From an uncultured Nitrosomonas sp. (GTDB lineage Bacteria > Pseudomonadota > Gammaproteobacteria > Burkholderiales > Nitrosomonadaceae): a DNA stretch of 32,865 nucleotides. The DNA lies in contig CASDLT010000011.1 of assembly GCA_949281375.1 (NCBI GenBank), positions 1 through 32,865 on the forward strand, read 5' to 3'. This document shows positions 1-8,756 of this stretch, piece by piece. The notes below the pieces were generated by a model, which saw nothing but the letters and a program-made list of their open reading frames with translations, searched no databases and had not been told where the DNA came from. Within the stretch, counting starts at the first letter, position 1, and each line of letters opens with the position of its first letter. The position numbers and the translations under genes are program-made.

Positions 1-378
1 CTGGATCAAGCCCACAGACTGTCTGGTGTTGCACCGAAGGAAGCTTATGTGGATCGAGGCTACCGGGGGCATGGACTGACAGGTGCGGTCAAGGTGTGGA
101 TCACCGGTGCCAAGCGCGCGGTAACGGTAGCGATCAAAAAGAAGATCAAGCGGCGCAATGCGGTGGAACCGGTGATCGGACACATGAAGAACGATGGGCG
201 TTTGGGAAGAAACTTCCTTAAAAGTGCTGCAGGAGATGCCATGAACGCCCTGCTGTGCGGCGCAGGCCACAACCTCCGCAAGATTCTGCGCCAACTGGCG
301 TTTTTGTGTGCCCGTTTCGGGATCAGTTTTAATCGGTTGATGGTTGGCAATATGCAGAATCAACAGCTCAACGGTTGA
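1..378 (+). pseudogene. IS5-family transposase, C-terminal part (runs in from left edge)
   Basis: The reading frame is already open at base 1 and ends with TGA at 376-378. The protein reads through the DRGYRGH segment and the NAVEPVIGHMKNDGRLGRN segment near the end, which I recognise from the C-terminal catalytic region (DDE fold, final Glu) of IS5-family transposases. It ends with the usual run of NALLCGAGHNLRKILR. A GTG at 49 could be called as a start, but the similarity clearly continues upstream of it. Directly downstream (from about 396) the sequence changes into an ISKra4 transposase, and I see no IS5 terminal inverted repeat in between. The element is therefore probably cut at its right end. 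The N-terminal part lies outside the window, so whether the transposase is intact cannot be told. Confidence 0.8.
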
Positions 379-1309
379 GAAAAAAGGATTCTTCAGGGAC
401 GACAAAGTAGCCAAACGCCAGGAGGCAGAGCTCGAAGGAAAACCGGATCATTTATCGGGATGTCCGAGAGATTGGGGGGAATTGCCGAAGCCAGATAAGC
501 CGAGGACTGTTGGCATTGATGGAGGTTACGTTCGTAATTGGCATGAGAAAAATACCAACTTTGAGGTTATTGCTGGAAAATCGTTTTCGACAACCCAGCC
601 TTCTAAGCAATTCGGTTTTGTCCAGAAAATAGATGATAAGCCACAGCGACGCTTAATGAACATATTGGTAGAGCAAGGCATGCAGGCCAATCAACAAATT
701 ACCTTTTTATCGGACGGTGCCGACAATGTTAGAGATTTACAATACTATATGTACCCGGAATCTGAGCATATTCTGGATTGGTTCCATGTAACGATGAAAC
801 TCACGGTGCTCAATCAATTTGCCAAAGGGATGGTGCATACGGACCCCGATGAAGGGGCGGAAGTCACCAAAGCCTTAGAAAGCACCAAATGGTACCTGTG
901 GCATGGCAATGTTGAAAGAGCACTAGACCGAATCGAGGATTGTGTAGTGATTAGCGGTGATGAAACAATTCGCTATACAAACCGAAAGAAATTTCTTAAG
1001 CACTTGGACGAATTGGACATTTATATTCGAAATAATCAACACTTGATCCCAAATTACGGCGAGAAGTGGCGCTATGGCGAAGCAATTTCGACCAGTTTTG
1101 TGGAGTCGACGATTAACGAAGTCGTCGCCAAGCGAATGGTTAAAAAGCAGCAAATGCAATGGACGCATAAAGGCACCCATTTTCTGTTACAAACGAGAAC
1201 GGCGGTGCTGAATAACGATTTACACCGTCACTTTGGACGCTGGTATCCGGGGTTAAAGATCGAGAAAAACGCGAAAAGACATGCATCAATCTTGAAAATG
1301 GCGGCCTGA
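344..1309 (+). pseudogene. ISKra4-family transposase, 5'-truncated
   Basis: The frame encodes TVGIDGGYVRNWH, then QGMQANQQITFLSDGADNVR, then ILDWFHVTMKLTVL. Together these are the DDE-type catalytic core typical of ISKra4-family transposases. The C-terminus (SFVESTINEVVAKRM, then LLQTRTAVLNNDL) is complete and ends at TGA 1307-1309. Full-length family members are about 450-500 aa, and here only ~305 family-like residues remain. Roughly the first 17 residues of the open frame overlap the IS5 transposase end and do not look like ISKra4; family-like sequence begins around VAKRQEAELEG (from ~405). I infer that the 5' third was lost when the IS5 element inserted or recombined here. Just after the stop, an A-rich stretch followed by TACACCCCACTT (1320-1331) may be the right terminus. 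Confidence 0.8.
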
Positions 1310-1342
1310 TTTGAAAAAATACACCCCACTTTTTTATGCTCT

Positions 1343-1495
1343 CCAATATTAAATCGCAATCCAATTATTCGTATTGGGCCAGGTCGAATGCCTAGAAATG
1401 GGAATTTACCGGCTGGTCCAAAGATTCCAAGACTTTCCGTAGGAAAAGGACCAGGAAATCCACACATTGATTTGCGCGTTCGGCCTTTTGATTAA
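1343..1495 (+). pseudogene. C-terminal remnant of a polymorphic (Rhs-like) toxin
   Basis: No start codon is present, but an open frame ends at TAA 1493-1495. It reads IIRIGPGRMPRNG, then LPAGPKIPRLSVGKGPG, then NPHIDLRVRPFD. Gly/Pro-rich tails ending in a 'NPHIDLRI' phrase are familiar to me from the ends of Rhs/polymorphic toxin C-terminal domains. The ORF is too short to be a gene and sits immediately after the ISKra4 right end. The element therefore appears to have removed the rest of the toxin. A small gene with a good ribosome binding site follows 17 nt downstream, which is the classic toxin-immunity layout. The family assignment comes from memory of similar tails and not from a search. 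Confidence 0.5.
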
Positions 1496-1512
1496 TATAT
1501 GGGAGAGTAACA

Positions 1513-1797
1513 ATGAATGAGTTAGTAGAAAAATATCTTTCTGATCTAAAAAGGAAAAATTTTATGGAGCTATCTCAATTAGAAAATTACCAGGGTGAGA
1601 AAATAGTACAAAATGAGAAATCATATACTATATCAATTTGGAAAGACATGATAAATAACAATGAATTGCGTATCGTTGTGCAAATTTATCGTTACTGGTT
1701 CTTGGGTATCGGGAAAATGGAAGCAGATGGATTCAGAATAAATAGAGACGGTAACATTAGCGATTTAACAAAAAAAGAGCTCTACGATTTTATTTAG
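1513..1797 (+). CDS. Small protein, probable orphan immunity protein
   Basis: This 94-aa protein starts at ATG 1513, with a GGGAG Shine-Dalgarno at 1500-1504. It is charged and soluble, has no signal peptide or membrane segment, and is rich in Lys, Asn and Ile. Codon use is more AT-rich than in the nearby defence genes. I do not recognise a domain. It lies 17 nt downstream of a truncated polymorphic-toxin tail in the same direction. Immunity genes sit there, and its size (80-150 aa) and lack of export features fit. The function is inferred from position only. If the toxin was destroyed by ISKra4, this gene is an orphan that may still protect against sibling cells. Confidence 0.5.
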   Translation: MNELVEKYLSDLKRKNFMELSQLENYQGEKIVQNEKSYTISIWKDMINNNELRIVVQIYRYWFLGIGKMEADGFRINRDGNISDLTKKELYDFI

Positions 1798-1808
1798 TTC
1801 GGCCTGCA

Positions 1809-1877
1809 AACGCATTTACCTGGAATGCTGAGGGTAAGCTCGCTGCCACAGTCAATAATGTCAAGACATACTTTTAA
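1809..1877 (+). pseudogene. Possible Rhs/YD-repeat scrap
   Basis: A short frame ending at TAA 1875-1877 reads AFTWNAEGKLAATVNN. This resembles the 'Y-x-W-D-A-x-G-R-L' phrase of Rhs/YD repeats. There is no start and no ribosome binding site. It lies next to a toxin tail and an immunity-like gene, so it may be a second displaced Rhs fragment. The match is short and could be chance. The rest of 1878-2064 shows nothing I can name. Confidence 0.2.
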
Positions 1878-2064
1878 ATACAACGCTATAGATCAGCGCA
1901 TTAGCAAGAATGATCCGCTGAGTTCGAAGATTTATAGATGTTGCAGGTAGGATGCTATTACTACAGAAATCAATCAATTAACCTAATTTGGTAACAGGCG
2001 ATTGAAATTGCAAAGCTTGACCTTGAAGCTACCAAATTTTGGCTTTCATTAAACCGACTTAAAT

Positions 2065-2346
2065 TTACTTCACGCCAGCGGCCACATCCGAGAGCGCTTT
2101 GCTCGCCTTGAATCGAACAACCTTTTTGGCGGGAATTGCCAGGGTTTGACCGGTTGATGGATTGCGGTCTTCCCGGCTTGCACGTTCCGATACTGAGAAA
2201 GTACCAAATCCTACTAACTGAACATCTTTGCCGTTTACCATAGCTTCTTGAATAATATCAAGTAAGCCATTCAGCATGACCGTTGTTTGCGCCTTGGAAG
2301 TTTGGGAGCGTGCAGCAATGGCTTCGATCAGTTCAGTCTTGTTCAT
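2065..2346 (-). CDS. hup: HU-family DNA-binding protein
   Basis: The 93-aa product matches the HU/IHF fold from end to end. The N-terminus MNKTELIEAIAARS is the helical dimerisation region. The middle segment GKDVQLVGFGTFSVSERASR and the segment NPSTGQTLAIPAKKVVRFK form the beta arms with the conserved NP dipeptide that kinks DNA. Length is normal for HU (about 90 aa). HU compacts DNA and helps site-specific recombination, replication and repair as a homodimer. The gene is monocistronic here and transcribed leftward. Several HU copies are common, and those in accessory regions often ride on mobile elements. HU rather than IHF is likely because the N-terminus and arm resemble HU-beta, but I cannot tell which paralogue this is. 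Confidence 0.93.
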   Translation of the reverse strand: MNKTELIEAIAARSQTSKAQTTVMLNGLLDIIQEAMVNGKDVQLVGFGTFSVSERASREDRNPSTGQTLAIPAKKVVRFKASKALSDVAAGVK

Positions 2347-2867
2347 GGCATGGCCTTTAAATAATTGATGGGCGGATGCTAACTTATCAAGAAGTCAAAA
2401 ATCAATAATTTCGATTATTTTGTTGTTAATAGTGCGAAGATTATTGAGCCATCAGAGAATATCTGCATAAGATAGCGCGGATTTCGAGTAACAATGGTAT
2501 TTTTCCTGGGTTATTGTTCAGAGCCGAATAGACCCATAAAACAATGCACCATGAGTCAAAACACCAATAACTTGACTGCTTATATCTGGTCTCTGAACGG
2601 TTTGCTACGCGGCGATTTTAGGAAAATCCAGAACAGGTCAATATGGCCTTGATAGTTTGACTACTCATGCGTTTCAATGGCGCGGAAAATTGACCTTATC
2701 AATCAACACTACACCACTTACGGTTAATAGTTTACATAACGATAAGTAGACTTTACAACTGGATCATGGAAAGGCGCCTATTCTCTTAAATAATACTGGA
2801 GTAGCCATGAATAAGCATACAGACCACTAAATAAGAGAGACGAACGCCTCTTTCCATTAGGTCAAAC
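2347..2867. other. Long intergenic stretch, mostly without genes
   Basis: Apart from a short hsdM-like scrap (2551-2652, separate entry) I see no gene here. The first ~150 bases hold the HU upstream region on the minus strand, which is AT-rich with runs such as AAATAATCGAAATTATTG (reverse strand) that could carry a promoter. Bases 2700-2860 contain no recognisable coding sequence. Confidence 0.5.
2551..2652 (+). pseudogene. N-terminal scrap of a type I restriction methylase (HsdM-like)
   Basis: From ATG 2551 the frame reads MSQNTNNLTAYIWSLNGLLR and then GDF. This is close to the start of many HsdM/N-6 DNA methylases, which begin with a short polar stretch followed by 'IWSVADLLRGDFKQSQYGK'. 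After GDFRK the frame stops at TGA 2650-2652. The next frame (from about 2618) continues SRTGQYGLDSLTTHAF, so a single-base frameshift followed by loss of the rest is plausible. Only about 35-45 codons remain. I infer a decayed type I restriction-modification locus. The evidence is a short but positionally consistent match from memory. Confidence 0.4.
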
Positions 2868-3365
2868 TTAGAATGCGCTTGCGATTGCATTCTGAACAGC
2901 ACGAACAGCAAATACGTTTGAATCATGTCCCCCATGAGCAACTTCGCCAAAATCTGAGCCAATTCCCCAAGTAATAATAGGTTTTTGGAACGGTTTTCCC
3001 GTGACGCGGAACTCATAACTACCCCTAACGTTTTTATTTTCAATTCCACCCAACGCAGGTGAAACTTTTTGGCAAGGAATATCCCACCCTTGACGAGTAT
3101 AGGATCCAGAATATGTTACAGTCATTATTGCGGTATCCCCTTCCATTTTTCCAGAAACTCCATCAATCTTGACATGAGATTCAAGAGTATCCCCCTTACA
3201 TCCAATTTTTACTTTTCCAACTAACACATCTTGAAATACATCATGCCGCCGATCTTCGGATGAAGTTCCAACACGGCCATTTAAAATGGCGCTAATATCT
3301 TCAATTGGCCCAGCATATGAAACTGCAGGTATCGACAAAAATAAGGAAAAAGCTAATTTTTTCAT
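2868..3365 (-). CDS. Small secreted protein of unknown function
   Basis: Translation most likely begins at the ATG at 3365, preceded by a strong AAGGAGGT ribosome binding site 4 nt upstream. An in-frame ATG at 3386 has no such site. The first 19 residues, MKKLAFSLFLSIPAVSYA, form a typical Sec signal peptide (KK, hydrophobic core, AxA-like SYA cleavage), giving a mature periplasmic or secreted protein of about 147 aa. The mature part has two Cys (GCKGD and DIPCQK) that could form a disulfide, several beta-strand-like segments and GHDSNVF near the end. I do not recognise the family. It stands alone between a noncoding stretch and the umuC remnant. Confidence 0.7.
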   Translation of the reverse strand: MKKLAFSLFLSIPAVSYAGPIEDISAILNGRVGTSSEDRRHDVFQDVLVGKVKIGCKGDTLESHVKIDGVSGKMEGDTAIMTVTYSGSYTRQGWDIPCQKVSPALGGIENKNVRGSYEFRVTGKPFQKPIITWGIGSDFGEVAHGGHDSNVFAVRAVQNAIASAF

Positions 3366-3499
3366 GTTACCTCCTTTGGGAATCAAAAATAGAGTGATTC
3401 CTTCTCTATATTCCTGAAGTTTTCATTTAACTTAATTATTTAAAATTTCTAAAAGTATTGCATCACCCATTTGAGTGAGAGAGCAAAATATTTGGCTAA

Positions 3500-4237
3500 A
3501 AAATTGAATTAGGGGAGATCTGGGGTATTGGGCGACGCTTAGCGCCCAAGCTTCATCAATATGGAATCCAGACAGTACATGGCTTGAAATATGCTCTTCC
3601 CATCATCATGCGCAACAAATTCTCTGTCGTGATGGAAAAAATAATTCGTGAACTCAATGGCGTTTCATGTCTTGAACTGGAAGAAGTTACACCTCTTAAA
3701 AAGGAGATCGTCTGTTCCCGGTCATTTGGAGTGAGAGTCACGCAATTAAGTGAATTAGAGGAAGCAGTTTCATTGTATACGCGTCGCGCCTCAGAAAAAC
3801 TGCGCCGGCAACGCTCTTATGCTGGCGCGGTATCCGTATTCATAAACACCAGCCGATTCGATAAGCCTCAAGAGAATTACTGGAATGAGACGACAATTCC
3901 ATTGCCTACGCAAACGGACAGCACGATTCTTCTGACAAAAGCAGCGCTATGGGGCTTAAAAAAAATATACCGTCGGGGATTCAAGTATCAAAAAGCAGGT
4001 GTCAGGCTCTCGGAGCTGGTAAACGCAGAAACAAGACAAACTGACCTTTTTGGATTGCTTCCCAAGGGCTATACCTCTCAGGAATTAATTGAAGTCGTAG
4101 ATCACATCAATAACCGCATGGGCAGTGGCACGATTCGGCTCACATCCGAGGGTCTGCAACAAAGTTGGAAGATGAAATGCGAAAGGATCAGCCAGGAATA
4201 TACGACCAATTGGGATGAGTTGCTGAGCGTGATTTAG
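3500..4237 (+). pseudogene. umuC: umuC remnant (DNA polymerase V subunit, C-terminal part)
   Basis: The frame is open from 3500 to TAG 4235-4237. It reads GEIWGIGRRLAPKLHQYG, the helix-hairpin-helix of Y-family polymerases, then the little-finger domain with VSVFINTSRF, and ends in a DUF4113 region (VRLSELVNAETRQTDLFG, then GTIRLTSEGLQQSWKMKCER). UmuC is about 420 aa. The palm and catalytic residues (~190 aa) are missing, so this cannot be a working translesion polymerase. Upstream of the in-frame stop at 3497, a shifted frame reads VREQNIWLK, which would fit UmuC after a one-base loss in the A-run at 3498-3503. The ATG at 3584 is an internal methionine and not a real start. No umuD is present. 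Confidence 0.85.
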
Positions 4238-4409
4238 CTTAAAAAAGATCGAATAATTGAACTATTATGCCTTTCTTGATTTAATAGCTTACGGCATAAA
4301 GTGGTGTTTTTAACGTGATCCTAAAACTCATCATTAAAACGATATTAAAAGTATTGAATTATAGTTCGATCCTTATAAGTACAATTGCATATAGAACAGC
4401 TACTTGTGC

Positions 4410-7400
4410 ATGTTGAAACTTGAGCAGATCCAGAAAAATGCCACCCTCTCTGGTATTGAACCTGGGCAAGTGGTGCGCGTCGTCACGACAGAGTCCGCCG
4501 GTGACAATGCTCTCACCGTCTACTACAAAACGTCAGACGGCAAACTTCTAGAGCGGATGTTGTTTCGCACGGATGAGATGAAGCTGTCTTTCGCCGAAGC
4601 TGGTCGCCCGTGGGCATTCGATGCGCCAGGTGAGGATTTTAAACTCGCTGCCGAAGCCTACAGGATCAATTTGGCTCACCTGTTTGATCCGATGATGGCC
4701 GTCCACACATCAAACGTCGAGCCGTTGCCGCACCAGATCACGGCGGTGTATGAGTCGATGCTCCCGCGTCAACCGTTGCGTTATGTTTTGGCAGATGACC
4801 CTGGAGCTGGAAAAACCATTATGGCTGGCCTGTTTATCCGTGAGTTGCTGATGCGTGCCGATGCTCAGCGTGTGCTGATCGTGGCCCCAGGTAGCTTGGT
4901 CGAGCAGTGGCAGGACGAAATGTTTGAGAAGTTCGGCCTGACATTTACGCTGTTCTCGCGCGAGCAGGTCGAACAATCCCGCAGTGGCAATCCATTTGAT
5001 GACACTGATCTGATGGTCGCCCGTGTTGACCAGTTATCTCGTAGCGAAGACTTGCAAGAAAAACTGCGCCTCTCACATTGGGATTTGGTTGTGGTTGATG
5101 AGGCGCACAAGCTCTCGGCCAGTTACTTCGGCAATAGAATCAACAAAACCAAGCGCTTTCTGTTAGGCGAACTGTTGGGTTCAGTTACAAGGCATTTTTT
5201 GCTGATGACCGCAACACCGCACAGTGGCAAAGAAGAAGATTTTCAGCTATTCATGTCTCTGCTGGATTCCGACCGTTTTTATGGGAAGTTTCGAGACGGT
5301 GCACATAAGGTCGATGTCACTGATCTGATGCGCCGCATGGTCAAGGAAGACATGCTGCGTTTCGATGGTACGCGTCTCTTTCCCGAACGCCGTGCCTACA
5401 CGGTCAACTACAAGCTTTCCAATCTTGAAGCCACTTTATATGCCGCAGTCACGGACTATGTTAAAACCGAATTTGCCAAAGCTGACCAGCTGGCCGATGG
5501 TGGACGCAAGGGTACCGTGGGCTTTGCCCTTACGGCATTGCAACGCCGTCTGGCTTCCAGTCCGGAAGCTATCTATCAATCACTCAAGCGACGTCGTCAC
5601 AAACTCACGCGCCGAGTCGAAGAAGAAAAATTGCGCCAACGCGGTCAATCGCTGGCCGAAACCCTCAACACGAACGTCTTCAACAATATTCCGGATGATA
5701 TTTGGGAATCCGACGACGCGCTTTCTCCTGACGATTATGAAAACTTCGAGCAAGCCGTCGTTGATCAAGCTACTGCGGCACAAACCATACAAGAGCTTGA
5801 AGCCGAGATCGTCATCCTAGAAGGACTGGAAGAGCAGGCACGCCAGGTCGTTCATTCCGGTCAAGACCGTAAATGGGACGAGCTATCCAAATTATTGCAG
5901 AACACGCCCGAGATGCACGATACCGATGGGCGTCAACGCAAACTCATCATCTTCACCGAGCATCGGGACACCTTGAATTATCTGGTGATGAAGATTCGCG
6001 GCCTGATCGGGAATGAAGAATCGGTGGTGATGATTCACGGTGGCGTAAAACGTGAAGAACGCAGAAAAGTGCAGGAGTTGTTCCGCAACGAGCCAACCAC
6101 ACGAGTGCTGGTAGCCACCGATGCGGCAGGTGAAGGTGTGAATCTCCAGAACGCCAATCTGATGGTCAACTATGACCTTCCCTGGAATCCGAACCGCTTA
6201 GAGCAGCGCTTTGGCCGCATTCATCGAATCGGCCAGACCGAAGTTTGCCATCTGTGGAACATGGTTGCTTCCGAAACCCGTGAGGGTGATGTTTTTCAAC
6301 GCTTGTTCGGAAAATTGGAGGTTGAGCGCGAAGCGCTTGGCGGTCGTGTATTCGACATTCTTGGCGAGGTATTTGAAGATAAGAGTCTAAAAGACCTGCT
6401 GATCGAAGCTATCCGCTACGGTGCCGATCCCGAGGTTCGTGCTCGTCTGCATCGTAAGTTGGAAGGTGCACTCGACACCCAGCACCTCGAAACCATTATC
6501 AAACGCAATGCCCTTTGCGAAGAGGTGATGGACGAGAAACGCCTGTTCGCTGTCAAGGATGAGATGGAAAAGGCTGAGGCGCGCAAGCTTCAGCCGTATT
6601 TCATCCGCTCTTTCTTCAACCAGGCATTCCAGCAACTTGGCGGTGAATTGCGCCCTCGAGAATCGGGTCGCTACGAGATTACTCATGTCCCCGCCAGCAT
6701 TCGTGAGCGCGACCGGAGAATCACCGGGCGGGATCGCCGCAACCTCGACCCCGTGCTGCGTAAATACGAGCGTGTGTGTTTCGAGAAGCAATACGTGCGC
6801 CTCACTGACCGGATCGGCGCGCCGATGGCCAGCTTGATGCATCCCGGTCATCCGTTGATGCAATCGGTCACCGACCTCGTCATGGAGCAACACCGCAACA
6901 AGCTCAAACAGGGCGCGGTGCTGGTTGATCCCAGCGACATGGGCATCACGCCGAAGGTGATGTTCATTATCGACCATTCCGTAAAGGAAGGCGCTTCACC
7001 GAGCGGCCAGCACGGCGATTCACGTTCTGCCCCTCACATTACCAATCACGTCATATCGCGCCGCATGCAGTTCGTCGAAATCGACCCTCAGGGTGGCGCA
7101 ATCAATGCAGGTTGGGCGCCCCACCTTGACCTCGAACCCATCGGAAAGGCTGACATGGATCTGATCGAAGATGTGCTGGTAGCACCGTGGCTTATTGGCA
7201 ACCCCGCGCAGAACCTTGAGCAACAGGCATTGGCGCATGCATCCGCACATCTTGTGCCCGAGCATTTCGACGAGGTGCGCAACCGGCGCGAGAAGCACGT
7301 AGACAAGACTCTGTCCGCCGTCCATGAACGTTTGGTTAAGGAAATTAACTACTGGTCGGATCGCTACATCAAGTTGCAGGATGACATCGCGGGTGGCAAG

Positions 7401-8000
7401 GACGTACGCCTCACTCTGGAAAATGTCCGTCGTACCATTGACGACCTAACGGCACGCCGTGAGTCGCGTGAGAAGGAATTGCTGGCCATGCGTCATGTAA
7501 TCTCCGCGACACCGGTAGTGGTTGGCGGCGCATTAGTGATTCCGGCGGGCCTACTGGCGCAACGTAAGGGGCAGTCCGGATGGACGGCGGATGCCGACGC
7601 CCGTGTGCGGGTGGAATGGATCGCTATGAATGCCGTCATGAACGCCGAGCGTGCTCTCGGCCATGAGGTCATTGATGTCTCGGCGCAAAAATGTGGCTGG
7701 GACGTGACCAGCCTGCCGAAGGCCGTCGACGGTAAGTTGCCCGCTTCGCGCCACATTGAGGTCAAGGGTCGTGCCAAGGGGCAAAGCACGATTACCGTGA
7801 CGCGCAACGAAATTCTCTATGGTTTGAACCAGCAGGACAAATTCATCTTGGCCATCGTACTGGTGGATGGCGATCAGCATGAAGGGCCGTTCTACGTGAC
7901 TAAGCCATTCACACAGGAACCGGATTGGGCGGTAACTAGCATTAACCTGAATCTGGATGCGCTACTCGCGCAAGCAGTATGCACAGAGAGCTCGCTTTGA
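4410..8000 (+). CDS. SNF2-type helicase with C-terminal DUF3883-like domain (DrmD-like)
   Basis: This 1196-aa protein starts at ATG 4410; a TTG at 4404 is also in frame. The SF2/SNF2 motor is complete. Walker A is [13 protein letters not shown] (~130-142), the DEAH-type Walker B is VVDEAHKL (~230), motif III is [10 protein letters not shown], and motifs V/VI are [15 protein letters not shown] and [11 protein letters not shown] (~600). A long helical region follows. Near the C-terminus, [12 protein letters not shown] (~1113-1125) carries an E-x-K signature as in DUF3883/Mrr-like folds. Helicases of this type head DISARM class 1 (drmD) and related defence operons, where they are thought to translocate on invading DNA. 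It is the first gene of the + strand operon. A second paralogous helicase, as in DISARM, is absent. Confident on the helicase; the exact subfamily is inferred. Confidence 0.9.
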   Translation: MLKLEQIQKNATLSGIEPGQVVRVVTTESAGDNALTVYYKTSDGKLLERMLFRTDEMKLSFAEAGRPWAFDAPGEDFKLAAEAYRINLAHLFDPMMAVHTSNVEPLPHQITAVYESMLPRQPLRYVLADDPGAGKTIMAGLFIRELLMRADAQRVLIVAPGSLVEQWQDEMFEKFGLTFTLFSREQVEQSRSGNPFDDTDLMVARVDQLSRSEDLQEKLRLSHWDLVVVDEAHKLSASYFGNRINKTKRFLLGELLGSVTRHFLLMTATPHSGKEEDFQLFMSLLDSDRFYGKFRDGAHKVDVTDLMRRMVKEDMLRFDGTRLFPERRAYTVNYKLSNLEATLYAAVTDYVKTEFAKADQLADGGRKGTVGFALTALQRRLASSPEAIYQSLKRRRHKLTRRVEEEKLRQRGQSLAETLNTNVFNNIPDDIWESDDALSPDDYENFEQAVVDQATAAQTIQELEAEIVILEGLEEQARQVVHSGQDRKWDELSKLLQNTPEMHDTDGRQRKLIIFTEHRDTLNYLVMKIRGLIGNEESVVMIHGGVKREERRKVQELFRNEPTTRVLVATDAAGEGVNLQNANLMVNYDLPWNPNRLEQRFGRIHRIGQTEVCHLWNMVASETREGDVFQRLFGKLEVEREALGGRVFDILGEVFEDKSLKDLLIEAIRYGADPEVRARLHRKLEGALDTQHLETIIKRNALCEEVMDEKRLFAVKDEMEKAEARKLQPYFIRSFFNQAFQQLGGELRPRESGRYEITHVPASIRERDRRITGRDRRNLDPVLRKYERVCFEKQYVRLTDRIGAPMASLMHPGHPLMQSVTDLVMEQHRNKLKQGAVLVDPSDMGITPKVMFIIDHSVKEGASPSGQHGDSRSAPHITNHVISRRMQFVEIDPQGGAINAGWAPHLDLEPIGKADMDLIEDVLVAPWLIGNPAQNLEQQALAHASAHLVPEHFDEVRNRREKHVDKTLSAVHERLVKEINYWSDRYIKLQDDIAGGKDVRLTLENVRRTIDDLTARRESREKELLAMRHVISATPVVVGGALVIPAGLLAQRKGQSGWTADADARVRVEWIAMNAVMNAERALGHEVIDVSAQKCGWDVTSLPKAVDGKLPASRHIEVKGRAKGQSTITVTRNEILYGLNQQDKFILAIVLVDGDQHEGPFYVTKPFTQEPDWAVTSINLNLDALLAQAVCTESSL

Positions 8001-8133
8001 TTTGCCACAAAAAGAGACGCCTCCACGAGGGAGGCGTCGGGCCGGAGATGCTATCTCCGGCGGGGTTAGTTATCCGAATTATGGTAGCACCTGACTATAG
8101 TGTCAAGCTGATCATTAAATTAAGAATCCGATA
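8001..8133. terminator. Tandem hairpins between helicase and NYN gene
   Basis: Two perfect 9-bp stems sit side by side. GACGCCTCC (8016-8024) pairs with GGAGGCGTC (8030-8038) around a 5-nt loop. GCCGGAGAT (8041-8049) pairs with ATCTCCGGC (8053-8061) around a 3-nt loop. On the minus strand the first hairpin is followed by TCTCTTTTTG, so it reads as a Rho-independent terminator in that direction. On the plus strand no T-run follows, so operon transcripts may pass through a structured spacer. The remaining ~70 bases before the NYN start may hold an internal promoter. Confidence 0.6.
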
Positions 8134-8751
8134 ATGCAGCGTGTAATTGTCTACATAGATGGCTTTAATCTTTATTTCGGACTGAAGCAATCAAACTTTA
8201 AGCGATACTACTGGTTAGACGTTGCTCAATTGGCGCGTAATTTGCTCAAACCTGACCAGCATCTTGTAGCTACCTATTATTTTACTGCTCGCATTCGAGA
8301 CAATGGTCGCAATGAAAAAGACCAGAAACGCCAAAATACTTACTTGGAAGCACTGACACAACAGGGTGTACATTGTCAGTTTGGCCACTACCTGGAAAAA
8401 ACGCGCACATGCCGGAATTGTGGTGCCCATTGGCCCGATTATGAAGAAAAGATGACCGACGTGAATATCGCCATACAATTATTATGTGATGCATTTGATG
8501 ATGAGTTTGATACTGCGCTTATCATTTCCGGTGATAGTGATCTTGCCACACCGATTCGGCAAGTACGTGAGCGTTTTTTAACGAAACGCGTCATTGTCGC
8601 ATTTCCACCTGCTCGCCATTCGAGCGAACTCAAGCGCCTCGCCAATGGCCACCTGACCATTGGCGAGGACAAACTACGCACAAGCCAGCTACCCGAACAA
8701 ATCACTAAGCCGGATGGCTTCGTGCTGCATCGCCCGGCTACCTGGATTTAA
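8134..8751 (+). CDS. NYN-domain (LabA/PIN-like) predicted ribonuclease
   Basis: The 205-aa product has the acidic motifs of NYN domains. [15 protein letters not shown] at the N-terminus contains the first catalytic Asp. [16 protein letters not shown] (~107-122) supplies the central Asp, and [17 protein letters not shown] (~128-145) carries the SGDSD signature. This PIN-like fold cleaves RNA with metal ions. CRNCGAHW (~90-97) may be a small metal-binding insertion. The gene follows the helicase after a 133-nt spacer and ends 5 nt before the DUF1156 methylase start, so it belongs to the same operon. NYN genes are not part of textbook DISARM or BREX. Here it could act as an RNA-targeting effector; that role is inferred. 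Confidence 0.88.
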   Translation: MQRVIVYIDGFNLYFGLKQSNFKRYYWLDVAQLARNLLKPDQHLVATYYFTARIRDNGRNEKDQKRQNTYLEALTQQGVHCQFGHYLEKTRTCRNCGAHWPDYEEKMTDVNIAIQLLCDAFDDEFDTALIISGDSDLATPIRQVRERFLTKRVIVAFPPARHSSELKRLANGHLTIGEDKLRTSQLPEQITKPDGFVLHRPATWI

Positions 8752-8756
8752 GTCCC

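Noticed and set aside
3584..4237. A complete 217-aa gene starting at ATG 3584
   Set aside because: UmuC similarity continues upstream of this ATG with no ribosome site, so it is an internal Met of a truncated gene.
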